Shown in pieces: positions 1 to 7,420 of a stretch of 64,000 nt of DNA. A program made the position numbers and the translations under genes. Numbering within the stretch: the first letter of the stretch is position 1; every line of letters starts with the position of its first letter. This stretch comes from Corynebacterium uropygiale. GTDB lineage: Bacteria; Actinomycetota; Actinomycetes; Mycobacteriales; Mycobacteriaceae. The DNA is taken from NCBI RefSeq assembly GCF_021568315.1, contig NZ_JAKGSI010000003.1, positions 62,001 to 126,000 of the forward strand, read 5' to 3'. Below the pieces are notes generated by a model that saw only the letters and a program-made list of their open reading frames with translations, was not told where the DNA came from and did not search any database.

Positions 1-186
1 GATGAGTACTTTCAGGCCCGAGTGGGTTCTAAGGAATGCACCCATGGCCAGGAAGAATGGCTTTCCCCGCCTGGAACGCCAACACCTATGGTGAATAAGA
101 AGACGGGTGAAGTTTTGGAGCAATGGATAGGGCTATCCCCGTGTTGGGAAGTCTGTACTGAGGCTCCCGAAGTGCGTTACTATTAA
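1..186 (+). CDS. 3' end of a truncated hypothetical gene (window edge)
   Basis: Frame 1 is open from the first base to a TAA at 184-186, giving 61 residues with no start inside the window. The tail ends in APEVRYY and contains tryptophans and cysteines, but I recognise no family. It lies just upstream of a terminator-like hairpin at 237-274 and of phage antirepressor genes, so a phage-derived gene is the likeliest origin. Because it is only the end of an open frame, it could be chance. Confidence 0.35.
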   Translation, partial: DEYFQARVGSKECTHGQEEWLSPPGTPTPMVNKKTGEVLEQWIGLSPCWEVCTEAPEVRYY

Positions 187-236
187 ATGTTAAGGCATTC
201 CTTCCGTAAGTAGGAGATGCTTTACATCGTGTGAAT

Positions 237-274
237 ATCCCCTGGAGGTAATTATTCTTCCTGGGGATTTTTCT
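237..274 (+). terminator. Imperfect hairpin plus T-run
   Basis: The arms at 237-248 and 257-268 pair with two mismatches around an 8-nt loop, and a T-rich run follows. It ends 25 nt before the ATG at 299. Similar hairpin/T-run units precede the antirepressor reading frames at 911-945 and 3695-3723. Confidence 0.55.
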
Positions 275-298
275 ATACCGCAAGGAAGGTGTTGTGGA

Positions 299-820
299 AT
301 GTGTACTGTCTCCGAGCTGCACGATGGCTATACGAAGCCTGTCGTGGAAGAGGATCCTCCGAAGGACTACGAGTCGGCCATGCGTCGCCTCGAGGATGCC
401 GTGAAGGCGAGGCGGTGGGCAGAGAAGGAAGCCGAGAGGTATCGGAAAGAGATTGAGGCTATCCAGCCGATGTTGTTTTTCGTTAACGCGGTGTGTGCAG
501 CAGGATCGTGCATCCTCGTGGGAGAGCTGGCGAAGATTCTGCGGGGTAACAGTATGATGATTTCTCAGGAGAAGGTGTTCAGCGTTCTGCGTCAGGCGGG
601 CTACCTTCATGACCGCCCAGGGCCTGAGTGGAACATGCCGACGAAGAAAGCAATGGATCGCGGCCTGTTGGACGTCACGGAGAATACTGCGGCTCATCCG
701 GACGGGCATACTACGACGAATAAGACAGTGAAGGTTACCGGGAAGGGGCAGGTGTTTTTCGTTGAGTGGTTCCTATCCGGCCGGGCGCTTAAGGAGGTAG
801 GGAATAACCGTATCGCTTAA
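299..820 (+). CDS. Phage antirepressor C-terminal (KilAC-type) protein
   Basis: This 173-residue protein has a charged, probably coiled-coil region at about residues 24-56, followed by a KilAC/ANT-type DNA-binding domain. The domain shows the usual order: GELAKIL helix, a phage-type QEKVFSVLRQAGYL segment, PTKKAMDRGLL, then VTGKGQVFFVEWFL near the end. Full-length phage antirepressors carry a BRO-N, AntA or DinD-like domain in front of KilAC, but here the first 55 residues are too short for one. It is either a stand-alone KilAC protein or a cut-down antirepressor. An AAGGAAGG ribosome-binding site at 283-290 supports the ATG at 299. In prophages such proteins counteract the lysogeny repressor. 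No complete prophage surrounds it, so its present role is unknown. Confidence 0.8.
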   Translation: MCTVSELHDGYTKPVVEEDPPKDYESAMRRLEDAVKARRWAEKEAERYRKEIEAIQPMLFFVNAVCAAGSCILVGELAKILRGNSMMISQEKVFSVLRQAGYLHDRPGPEWNMPTKKAMDRGLLDVTENTAAHPDGHTTTNKTVKVTGKGQVFFVEWFLSGRALKEVGNNRIA

Positions 821-910
821 GTAAAGACGCTCGTTTGCTGCGTCGTAATAGGTAAAACTCGCTGAGGAGGCCGGTGACGGTTCTCTTTGTTGTTCATATT
901 GTTGTTTTGT

Positions 911-945
911 GCCCTTGGAAGCTCTCATACTTCCCGGGGCTTTTT
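911..945 (+). terminator. Hairpin plus T-run before antirepressor gene
   Basis: Arms 911-921 and 930-940 pair over most of their length (GGAAG with CTTCC, GCCC with GGGC) and are followed by five T at 941-945. It ends 26 nt before the ATG at 972 and belongs to a segment repeated at 3707-3883. Confidence 0.55.
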
Positions 946-1105
946 CTATGCCTTGGAAAAGGAGGCTTGTCATGAGTGATGAGATCATGTCGTACAACCA
1001 CGCTGCTGATGCGGGGGCGTCCCCGTTCGATCAAGCGAAGCAGACTCGTCTGGATGGCAGCGAGTTCTGGTCTGCCCGGGATCTGATGCCGATGCTCGGG
1101 TATGG
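929..1105 (+). repeat. Direct repeat copy A (antirepressor leader and 5' end)
   Basis: This 177-bp segment recurs at 3707-3883 with no length change and scattered substitutions. It covers the terminator right arm, the ribosome-binding site and the first 44 codons of the antirepressor gene at 972. Confidence 0.85.
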
Positions 1106-1535
1106 GGACAAGTGGCAGAACTTCCATGGGTCGATCGAGCGGGCGATGATCGCTGCTGAGGCCCAGAACTGTGATGTGAGCAGGCTTTTTACTGGCGTCA
1201 GTAAAAAGACCATGGGGCGTCCGCAGAAGGACTACGAGTTGGCTCGCTTCGCGGCGTACCTCGTTGCGATGAATGGGGACCCGAGGAAGCCTGAGATCGC
1301 CGCCGCGCAGGCGTACTTTGCGGTGCGCACCCGGGAGGCGGAGACAGCCCCGGTGTTTGATCCGACTCAGTTGACGCGGGCGGAGATCCTCCAGATCGCG
1401 TTGAACGCGGAGGAAGAGCGCTTGGCGTTGGAAGCGAAGAACAAGGAGCTTGAGCCGAAGGCCGAGTCCTATGACACGTTCATCGACGCGACGGGGAGTT
1501 ACTCGGTGGGCGCCGACGCGAAGACGATCGGGTAA
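972..1535 (+). CDS. Truncated phage antirepressor, DinD-like N-terminal domain
   Basis: This 187-residue protein starts at the ATG at 972, preceded by AAAAGGAGG at 957-965. Residues around FWSARDLMPMLGYGDKW followed by ARFAAYLVAMNGDPRKPEI match the DinD-like N-terminal domain of phage antirepressors. A charged linker follows (EEERLALEAKNKELEPKA). The protein stops at SVGADAKTIG, which is where a KilAC domain normally begins, so the gene has lost its C-terminal DNA-binding half. The sequence after the stop belongs to a different, decayed antirepressor. A full-length version would act in the lysis-lysogeny switch; this form is probably defective or dominant-negative. The alternative start at 909 lacks a ribosome-binding site. 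Confidence 0.8.
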   Translation: MSDEIMSYNHAADAGASPFDQAKQTRLDGSEFWSARDLMPMLGYGDKWQNFHGSIERAMIAAEAQNCDVSRLFTGVSKKTMGRPQKDYELARFAAYLVAMNGDPRKPEIAAAQAYFAVRTREAETAPVFDPTQLTRAEILQIALNAEEERLALEAKNKELEPKAESYDTFIDATGSYSVGADAKTIG

Positions 1536-1769
1536 AACTATTACAACCTGATGACAAGCGTTGTGCGGCGGCTCGAAGAAGATGAAAAGGGTGTACGTCC
1601 AGCGCAGATTCCCTTCGGTAGTTAGCCGACGAGTGTCGTTAACGTGCTTGGCCTGTATATATACGGTTTCGTTTCGAAGCGCCCAGTGACTTTGGAGTTC
1701 AAGCGGTGGTTCACCTTCGATGTGTCCACGGCGGTCTCTCGTTGTGGTGCAAGCGGCAAGAGCGTGTAG
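1536..1769 (+). pseudogene. BRO-N antirepressor fragment with internal stop
   Basis: Directly after the TAA of the preceding gene, one reading frame resembles a BRO-N domain. The segment RRLEEDEKGVRPAQIPFG is interrupted by a TAG at 1623-1625. It continues in the same frame as VVNVLGLYIYGFVSKRP and then LEFKRWFTFDVSTAV, equivalent to the BRO-N core pattern (E-GLY, FKRWV, EVLP-I). The frame ends at a TAG at 1767-1769. There is no start codon at the front, and the N-terminal strands of the domain are missing. It is therefore a remnant of a third antirepressor gene, fused by recombination behind the truncated one. Confidence 0.7.
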
Positions 1770-2133
1770 TTTGATCGGTGTTTAGAGGCCGCGATCGACC
1801 GCGTACTTCGGCCAACGGCTCGGTCACGGCTCGGATGCCTTCAGCTTCTACCATCCGGATCAACGTGTCGGCACTCATCCCCTTTGACAAGAATGAGAAC
1901 ACTGGGCTCATCCCGAGGAAACCTATCTAGTAAAGGAGCAGCAGAACGCATGTTCCTGAAGACCTGGGTAAATGGTCCAGCCTGGGTGAATAATCCACAA
2001 TCTCGGCGGCACGCCCGGCACACCATCCCTAGCGGAAGGTGGCGAACGCTGTCGTCACGCGCCTCATCTGTAAAACTCGGCCTTACCGGCAGTGTAAGCA
2101 GGAATTAGCGGGGTGGTGGGTTGGAAGAAGGAT
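1770..2133. other. No supported gene
   Basis: Short open frames exist on both strands (for example 1711-1911 on minus and 1884-2108 on plus). None has a convincing ribosome-binding site, family resemblance or neighbour relation. The composition is like the rest of the island, so this is probably decayed mobile DNA. Confidence 0.5.
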
Positions 2134-2325
2134 CTATCGTGGCCGCCAAGACATCACGTCACTGGCGAGCCAAACGGGTGTACGGGCGTCTAGGTAGCCG
2201 GCAGCATTAGGGGCCTGGCCACGGGAAACATATGCTGACCATGTACCTTTACCAACTTCACACCATGCTGCACACTGAGTTGCCGTCCAAAACTCGCGGC
2301 CATCATCGTCAAAGATTTTGAACAC
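2134..2325 (-). CDS. Small helix-turn-helix (excisionase/AlpA-like) protein
   Basis: Read from a GTG at 2325, this is a 63-residue protein. It contains FWTATQCAAWCEVGKGTW, then AYVSRGQAPNAAGYL, TPVWLASDVMSWRPR. The pattern of a helix-turn-helix followed by a wing with SRGQAP and a final W-A-DV-W helix is typical of small MerR/AlpA-like excisionases in actinobacterial phages and islands. The upstream frame ends in TAG whose last base is the first base of this GTG (TAGTG), which favours this start over an ATG at 2391 and suggests translational coupling. Its likely role is DNA bending or regulation in excision of the island, but no integrase is present in the window. Confidence 0.6.
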   Translation of the reverse strand: MFKIFDDDGREFWTATQCAAWCEVGKGTWSAYVSRGQAPNAAGYLDARTPVWLASDVMSWRPR

Positions 2326-2468
2326 TATCGACTCCAGGCGAAGCGCAGAATAGCGGAGCAAGCTCCGAGGATCGGGACGATAAGGGTCCAAGCGGGATAC
2401 TTTAGTAGTCGGAAGGCGATGGCAATGGAACCATAAATTCCGAGATCACGCATGAGCATGTTGTCCAT
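2325..2468 (-). CDS. Small hydrophobic membrane peptide
   Basis: This 47-residue reading frame starts at the ATG complementary to 2466-2468. It is preceded by AGGAGAGG five bases upstream, one of the best ribosome-binding sites in the island. The sequence has a hydrophobic stretch LGIYGSIAIAFRLL and a second one, PAWTLIVPILGACSAIL, ending in a basic tail, so one or two membrane segments are expected. The stop overlaps by one base with the GTG of the HTH gene downstream, indicating a two-gene operon. I recognise no family. A holin-like or toxin-like peptide is possible but unproven. Confidence 0.5.
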   Translation of the reverse strand: MDNMLMRDLGIYGSIAIAFRLLKYPAWTLIVPILGACSAILRFAWSR

Positions 2469-2989
2469 TAGATCCTCTCCTATGAGCGACGAGTAGATGC
2501 GAAAAGCATTTGTGACCGTGTTGTCCGCGGTCAGCGTGTAATTGTAGCTGAATGTTATCGTACGCCAAATCTGCGAGGGTCTCAATCTCATGCTTGCTCC
2601 CCGCAGGGCCACTAGAGGATAGCGTAAAGGTGACCCTGCGTGCTTCCGAAGGGCTTCGCCTCTCGGGCACATCATAAGCCAGGCGGCTGTTAGTCCGGGA
2701 CGGACTATTGAAGCCAATACGAGCAGAGACGTAGGAGACGCTACGCGAATGAGAACAAACCTGACGAATGAGCTACGAATTTGGGAAGACTTTGTAGGAC
2801 GCGGTGCAAGTTAGAAGCGAGGGCGATTAGACCGAACGCGGTTTACTGCGGCATCAACCCACACCTCGCAACAAGGCCACAATGCAGGACGCAACCTCTA
2901 ACCAAGGTGGTTACGCCGTGGGATGAATAGTTGCTGGTTTAGGGGAGCATGGCCAGGCCTGGTGTGTTGTAGGGCCGAATCAATGTCCT
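2469..2989. other. No supported gene
   Basis: About 520 bp of island DNA hold only short overlapping frames on the minus strand that lack start signals and recognisable motifs. I see no tRNA, insertion-sequence end or repeat. Confidence 0.5.
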
Positions 2990-3384
2990 GCACCTCCTGT
3001 GGAGGACGGGGGTGGTGGTAGCCGTGGGTGCATTCGAGATCTGACCGGCAAGGGTATCGGCGCGGCACAATCAGGGAGGGTGCGATGCTGTTGCCTGAGG
3101 ATTGGTCGGATCAGAAGATCGTGGACGCGGTTCGGGACACGATCGTGAACCCAGATGAATACAGACCAGCAGGAGAAAACATACCGGTACAATGAGTGCG
3201 GAAAAAGGTGGATGGAGTCGCCATAGAAGCTAAGTGGGTAGTCATCAATGGGCAGGCGAAGTTCAATTTGGTGTATCCGGTGTATGGTCCCGGGGTGGTT
3301 CGGGTAGGCTCTGCTGGTAGGCTAGAGATCGTAGCACCTCCGGAGAAAAAGGACCGGAGGTTTGTCCCAGTGAACAGAGGATAG
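2990..3384 (+). pseudogene. Degenerate EndoU-type nuclease toxin domain
   Basis: The frame from 3085 reads LLPEDWSDQKIVDAVRDTI, then NPDEYRPAG, a TGA at 3193-3195, and in the same frame VDGVAIEAKWVVINGQAKF, followed by LVYPVYGPGVVRVG up to 3384. This order (FP-x-W-S, KI-AI helix, VDGV, NG, YP-GPGVVR) resembles the C-terminal half of bacterial EndoU RNase toxins of contact-dependent or polymorphic toxin systems. A glycine-rich EDGGGGSRG segment lies just upstream in another frame, where the catalytic GG-H motif would be, but the histidine is absent. One frameshift and one stop therefore inactivate it. The N-terminal secretion part is missing. The assignment rests on motif order only. Confidence 0.5.
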
Positions 3385-3390
3385 AAAACG

Positions 3391-3669
3391 ATGATCTACG
3401 ATCAAGACAATGATCCGTATGCGAAGCTCTGGAAAGAGTTCGACCGACGCTTTTCTCACCTTCTCCCAGAGGATGACCGAGAAATGGTTCAGGGGTCCGC
3501 CAATTGCGGAGAGGAAGATGCTTCATTGCTGGAGGCCATGCTTTTATGTCACTATTACGAAATTGATTTGCCGGTGGAGTTTATTGATCGTATGCAGGGT
3601 CGATTTAGTAATGTGAAAGGTTTCGGCCGAATCCTTGATGAGATGAGAGAAAGGAGTAAGACTCCGTAG
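3391..3669 (+). CDS. Probable immunity protein (MafI-like)
   Basis: This 92-residue acidic cytoplasmic protein starts seven bases after the toxin remnant. A GAGG at 3378-3381 lies upstream of the ATG at 3391. It reads WKEFDRRFSHLLPEDDREMV, then GEEDASLLEAMLLCHYYEID and PVEFIDRM. The LLPEDDR helix, an acidic turn, and a second long helix ending in E/D-x-P resemble small all-helical immunity proteins such as the MafI family. Its position right behind an EndoU-like remnant fits a toxin-immunity pair in which the immunity gene is intact and the toxin is broken. No membrane segment or signal peptide is present. The family call is an inference from layout and length. Confidence 0.5.
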   Translation: MIYDQDNDPYAKLWKEFDRRFSHLLPEDDREMVQGSANCGEEDASLLEAMLLCHYYEIDLPVEFIDRMQGRFSNVKGFGRILDEMRERSKTP

Positions 3670-3694
3670 ATATCCTGCCTGTCGTTCCTGCTTC

Positions 3695-3723
3695 GGAAGT
3701 TGTTTTACTTCCCGGGGCTTTTT
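3695..3723 (+). terminator. Hairpin plus T-run after immunity gene
   Basis: A GGAAG arm at 3695-3699 pairs with CTTCC at 3708-3712 around an 8-nt loop. It is followed by GGGGC and five T at 3719-3723. It lies 26 bp after the stop at 3669 and matches the hairpin at 911-945. Confidence 0.5.
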
Positions 3724-3883
3724 CTATGCCTTGGATAAGGAGCCTAGTCTCGAGTGATGAGACCATGTCGTACAACCACGCCGCCGATGTGGGGGCGTCC
3801 CCGTTCGATCAGATCAAGAAGACTCGCACGGATGGCAGTGAGTTCTGGTCTACCCGCGATTTGATGCCGATGCTCGGGCATGG
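3707..3883 (+). repeat. Direct repeat copy B
   Basis: This is the second copy of the 177-bp segment at 929-1105. The ATG of copy A is replaced here by CTCGAG context at about 3748-3753. Confidence 0.85.
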
Positions 3884-3896
3884 TTCCTGTTGTTAG
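3750..3896 (+). pseudogene. Antirepressor N-terminal fragment (second copy)
   Basis: This is a broken paralogue of the gene at 972. The original start is mutated, but an in-frame ATG at 3765 would still give 43 residues: SYNHAADVGASPFDQIKK, FWSTRDLMPMLGHGSCC and a TAG at 3894-3896. Similarity to copy A ends at 3883. GC-rich chromosomal sequence follows, so the junction probably marks the right edge of the island. Confidence 0.75.
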
Positions 3897-4079
3897 GGGA
3901 TCGACTGAAAAGACCCCCATCCAGAGCCCCGCGCGGGAACCTCCACAACCGAGCCGCATCATCCCCATCACCGCCCTCCCTGTTCTCCCGGGTGCTCGCG
4001 TCGATTCCAGTAATGAATTTCATACAGTGTTTCTCGCTCCTTAACCTTGGCAGCACCTCGCGCAGATAGATCAAGGTGC

Positions 4080-5177
4080 ATGTCGAAAGTGTCAAAGGAG
4101 CGAGAAGCTCAGGACAAGGGTCGGGCATCATTGCCGCGGCACGAAGGTGATCATCAACCCCACGAAGCATTGTCTGCAGGAGGCCCACTGCGTTCTTCGG
4201 CAGATATAGCAGCGAGCCCCAGCTCCGCGCCGAGTACGGCGCCGCGGTGGCTGATTATTGCGGCGGTGGTCGTCGTCGCCCTTGTGGTTCTGACGTGGAC
4301 AGAGCAGTCGCTGTCGGAGCGCTTAGCCGACCAGGGGAGCGTGTATGGGACGATCTTCCAGACGTTTGGGCAGTTCCCGCCGGCGTTGGTGTCGTGTTCT
4401 GGGTTGTTGATGATTTCGGTGGCGGTGTGGCGGCTCGTCGGGGAAGGGGGTGGGCTGCATAAGGTGGCGCTGTCGCTGTTCTCGATCCTTCTGGGGCTGG
4501 CGGCGTTCCTCCGCGCGCTCGCGTGGACAACGAAGGCGACCAACTACATCCGCTCGTGGCGGGCGAATGCGGCGGCGGGGCTTCCCATCGGCAAGCCGGG
4601 GGAGAAGGAAGGCGCAGAGGATTGGGCGCTTTTTGCGCCGCGATTCTTTGTGGCGCTTGCGATCTTTGTGGTCCTGTTGATTATCGTGCGGGTTGTGGTC
4701 GCGCGGGCGAGCCGCGAGCAACTGACGTCGATCATTGTTGCCGGGCTCGTGGCTGTGAGCGTGCTGTGGGCGGCGGAGGGGCTCGTCGACGGCATGAAGG
4801 ACGCATGGGGCCGCTTCCGCCCCTATGAGGTTGCCGACGGCAAGGGCGCCTTCACGACGTGGCTGCAGATTAACTTCCCGAACGGGCATAAGTCTTTCCC
4901 CTCCGGGCACACGAAGTCTGGAACCATGCTCGCAGGGCTGGCGATTCTTTTCCTGCCTTTCTCCAAGAAAGCCGCGCGGATTGCGCTGTGGGTCGGCGCG
5001 ATATATGGCGTGCTCATGGGGCTCAGCCGTGTCCTTGTTGCCGCGCATTACCCGACGGATACCGTCGCCAGTTTCGGCATGACGTTCGGCCTTATCGCGG
5101 CCGCGTATGTGCTCATGCAGCGGCTGCTGCCGTATCTGGGAGGCGGCGCACGGGCGACGACGCGCCCCGCAGAATAA
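4080..5177 (+). CDS. PAP2-family membrane phosphatase
   Basis: This 365-residue integral membrane protein has a hydrophilic N-terminal 50 residues and about six membrane segments. It carries the three PAP2/acid-phosphatase motifs: K-x6-RP as KDAWGRFRP near 240-248, PSGH near 274, and SR-x5-H-x3-D as SRVLVAAHYPTD near 315-326. Such enzymes dephosphorylate lipid phosphates (phosphatidic acid, undecaprenyl or polyprenyl diphosphate) at the outer membrane leaflet. The insert between transmembrane segments 2 and 3, with SWRANAAAGLPIG, is longer than in minimal PAP2 proteins. A close paralogue follows at 5259. The ATG at 4080 follows an AAGGTG; an upstream TTG at 4047 is the alternative. The substrate cannot be told from sequence. 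Confidence 0.9.
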   Translation: MSKVSKEREAQDKGRASLPRHEGDHQPHEALSAGGPLRSSADIAASPSSAPSTAPRWLIIAAVVVVALVVLTWTEQSLSERLADQGSVYGTIFQTFGQFPPALVSCSGLLMISVAVWRLVGEGGGLHKVALSLFSILLGLAAFLRALAWTTKATNYIRSWRANAAAGLPIGKPGEKEGAEDWALFAPRFFVALAIFVVLLIIVRVVVARASREQLTSIIVAGLVAVSVLWAAEGLVDGMKDAWGRFRPYEVADGKGAFTTWLQINFPNGHKSFPSGHTKSGTMLAGLAILFLPFSKKAARIALWVGAIYGVLMGLSRVLVAAHYPTDTVASFGMTFGLIAAAYVLMQRLLPYLGGGARATTRPAE

Positions 5178-5258
5178 CAAGAACGCGCTTGAGGAAATTC
5201 ACTGAGAGTTTCCTTGGCGGTCACCGTGTTGACCATGAACGCGACGTACAACGAGGGC

Positions 5259-6290
5259 ATGTCGAACACTGTGTTACATGGTCGTCAGAAGGTGGCGGAA
5301 CCACAACCGAGTTCCGCGCGCCGCTGGCTGATTGTTGCCGCTATTGTCATTGTCCTGCTGATTGTGTTGACGTGGACGGAACGCTCCATTTCCGAGAACA
5401 TCGCTGATCAGGGCAGCGTTTTCGGAACGTTCTTCCAAACATTTGGTGAGTTCCCGCCCGTTATCGTGGCGTGCTCCGCGACCCTCATGATTATCGCCGC
5501 CGTGCACCGCCTCCTCGGTGAGGGAAGCGGCTTGCACAAGCTGGCGCTGGCGCTCTTCTCGATCCTGCTGGCTCTCGCGGGATTCCTCGCCGTGCTGGAC
5601 TGGGCCGGCCAGATGATGTCCTACCTCCGCAGCTGGCAGGATAACGCCGCGAAAGGCCTCCCCATTGGGCAGGCCAATAATGATTCCTCCTCGACGGAGG
5701 GCTGGTCCAACTTCGCGCCGGGATTCTTCGTCGCGATCATCATCTTTATTGTGCTGGCGATCGTCGTCGTCACCCTCGTTAATAAGCTCAGCGAGGAGCA
5801 GTTGGCAGCCGTGATCATTGCCGGTCTCGTGGCGCTGTGCGTGGTGTGGGCGGCGCATGAAATCAACACGGGGATGAAATCCACCTGGGGCCGCTTCCGC
5901 CCCTACGAGGTGGCGGCCGGCAAGGGCGAGTTCACCACGTGGCTGCAGATTAACTTCCCCAACGGTCACCGCTCCTTCCCCTCTGGTCACACTGAGGAGG
6001 GGACCATGATGGCGGGCATCGCCATCCTGCTCCTCCCGTTCAGCAAGAAGGCGGCGAAGATCATGATGTGGGTCGGCGCCATCTATGGCATTCTCATGGG
6101 CCTGAGCCGTGTGCTCGTGGCCGCTCACTACCCGACGGACACCGTCGCGAGCTTCGGCCTCACTTTCGGGCTGATCGCAGCGGGCTATGTTCTCATCCAG
6201 CGGCTGCAGCCGCGGGTGGATGCCTTCATGGCTCAGCGCCCCCGGGGTGGCCTTGCTGAGGACACCCAACACCCTCAGCCCACGCACTAG
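5259..6290 (+). CDS. PAP2-family membrane phosphatase, tandem paralogue
   Basis: This 343-residue protein is collinear with the preceding gene over its whole hydrophobic part and shares long identical blocks, such as TTWLQINFPNGH and LMGLSRVLVAAHYPTDTVAS. All PAP2 motifs are present: KSTWGRFRP near 207-215, PSGH near 241, SRVLVAAHYPTD near 282. It lies 81 bp behind its paralogue, so the pair arose by tandem duplication and later diverged, mainly at the N-terminus and in the soluble loop. Start choice is uncertain: ATG at 5235 and TTG at 5214 are in frame upstream. 5259 is chosen because protein similarity to the paralogue begins shortly after it. A role in polyprenyl or phospholipid phosphate turnover is inferred from the family. 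Confidence 0.9.
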   Translation: MSNTVLHGRQKVAEPQPSSARRWLIVAAIVIVLLIVLTWTERSISENIADQGSVFGTFFQTFGEFPPVIVACSATLMIIAAVHRLLGEGSGLHKLALALFSILLALAGFLAVLDWAGQMMSYLRSWQDNAAKGLPIGQANNDSSSTEGWSNFAPGFFVAIIIFIVLAIVVVTLVNKLSEEQLAAVIIAGLVALCVVWAAHEINTGMKSTWGRFRPYEVAAGKGEFTTWLQINFPNGHRSFPSGHTEEGTMMAGIAILLLPFSKKAAKIMMWVGAIYGILMGLSRVLVAAHYPTDTVASFGLTFGLIAAGYVLIQRLQPRVDAFMAQRPRGGLAEDTQHPQPTH

Positions 6291-6300
6291 CCTGGAGGCT

Positions 6301-7410
6301 ATGCATGATGCGGTGGTAATTGGCGCGGGACAGTCGGGATTGGCTGTCTCGCGTTACCTCGTTCAGAGGGGGATTGAGCACATCGTGCTCGATGCGAACG
6401 GCGCACCCGGGGGAGCGTGGCAACACGCGTGGCCTTCGTTGCGGCTCTTTTCCCCGGGCGAGGCGTCTTCGCTGCCGGGCATGCTCATACCCCAGCTGGG
6501 GGAGGATTATCCGTCCCGAGCGGAGGTCATTGATTATCTCCGCAGCTACGAGCAGCGCTATGCGCTTCCTGTTCAGCGTCCCGTGCGGGTGCAACAGGTC
6601 CGGCCCGCCCGCCCTTCCAGCGCTCTCGGATTCCAGCTGGATGTGTCGTCGGGTCCGGCGCTCACGGCGCGCACGGTGGTGTCCGCGACGGGCACGTGGT
6701 CCGCGCCTTTTGTTCCTTATTATCCGGGCCGTTTCTCTTTTACAGGCCGGCAGATTCATTCGGCGCAGTACGCGGGCCCGGAGGAGTGGCGGGGGTTGAG
6801 GGTCGGCGTGGTGGGGGCGGCGAACTCCGCGGCTCAGATCGCGGCGGAGTTGGCCCTCGACGGCGAGGACATCCACCTCCACTGGTTCACAGCACACCCG
6901 CCGCGCTGGCTTGCCGACGACGTCGACGGCCGTGACCTCTTCGTCCGCGCCACCCAGCGCCTTCGCGAGCAGCACGGAGACATGCAGGACGCCGAGCCCT
7001 CGCGCACCCTGCACGGTGACATCGTCATGGTTCCCCCGGTTAGGGAGGCCCGCGACCGCGGCCTGCTCACAGCAGAGCCGGTCTTCGACAGGATCGTGGA
7101 GAGCGGCGTCGAACGCGATGGGAAGATCATTGGGCTCGATACCCTCGTCTGGGCCACGGGCTTCCGCCCAGCGCTGGGGCACCTGGCGGGGTGGGGGATC
7201 CGGCCCGGGGAGGGGGCCATTCGCCCGCTGCCAGGAGAGGAATCCCCGTGGGCGACGAGGTCCGCGGTGCACCCTGGTCTCTTCCTCGTCGGCTATGGGG
7301 ACTGGACAGGGGCGGCGTCGGCGACACTCGTCGGGGTGGGTCGAACAGCCCGGTGGACGGCGCGGGCCATCGAACGGACGCTGCACGACGCGCACCCGCC
7401 CAGCGTGTAG
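6301..7410 (+). CDS. Flavin-containing monooxygenase / NAD(P)-dependent oxidoreductase
   Basis: This 369-residue soluble protein starts at an ATG directly after GGAGGCT, 10 bp behind the PAP2 gene. Residues 8-13 (GAGQSG) form the FAD-binding Rossmann loop. A second nucleotide site, GVVGAANSAAQIA, lies near 170. The C-terminal LVWATGFRP near 283 is the ATG-containing hallmark of this superfamily. Its size and layout match CzcO-like putative flavoprotein monooxygenases that hydroxylate or N-oxidise small substrates. The substrate is unknown. It may be co-transcribed with the PAP2 genes; the DoxX-like gene follows 10 bp later. Confidence 0.85.
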   Translation: MHDAVVIGAGQSGLAVSRYLVQRGIEHIVLDANGAPGGAWQHAWPSLRLFSPGEASSLPGMLIPQLGEDYPSRAEVIDYLRSYEQRYALPVQRPVRVQQVRPARPSSALGFQLDVSSGPALTARTVVSATGTWSAPFVPYYPGRFSFTGRQIHSAQYAGPEEWRGLRVGVVGAANSAAQIAAELALDGEDIHLHWFTAHPPRWLADDVDGRDLFVRATQRLREQHGDMQDAEPSRTLHGDIVMVPPVREARDRGLLTAEPVFDRIVESGVERDGKIIGLDTLVWATGFRPALGHLAGWGIRPGEGAIRPLPGEESPWATRSAVHPGLFLVGYGDWTGAASATLVGVGRTARWTARAIERTLHDAHPPSV

Positions 7411-7420
7411 TCTGTACCCC

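Noticed and set aside
1711-2108. Short open frames on both strands in the island
   Set aside because: They overlap each other and have no start signal or family resemblance.
4047-4079. TTG start for the first PAP2 gene
   Set aside because: ATG 4080 has a purine-rich AAGGTG next to it. The extra 11 residues show no similarity to the paralogue.
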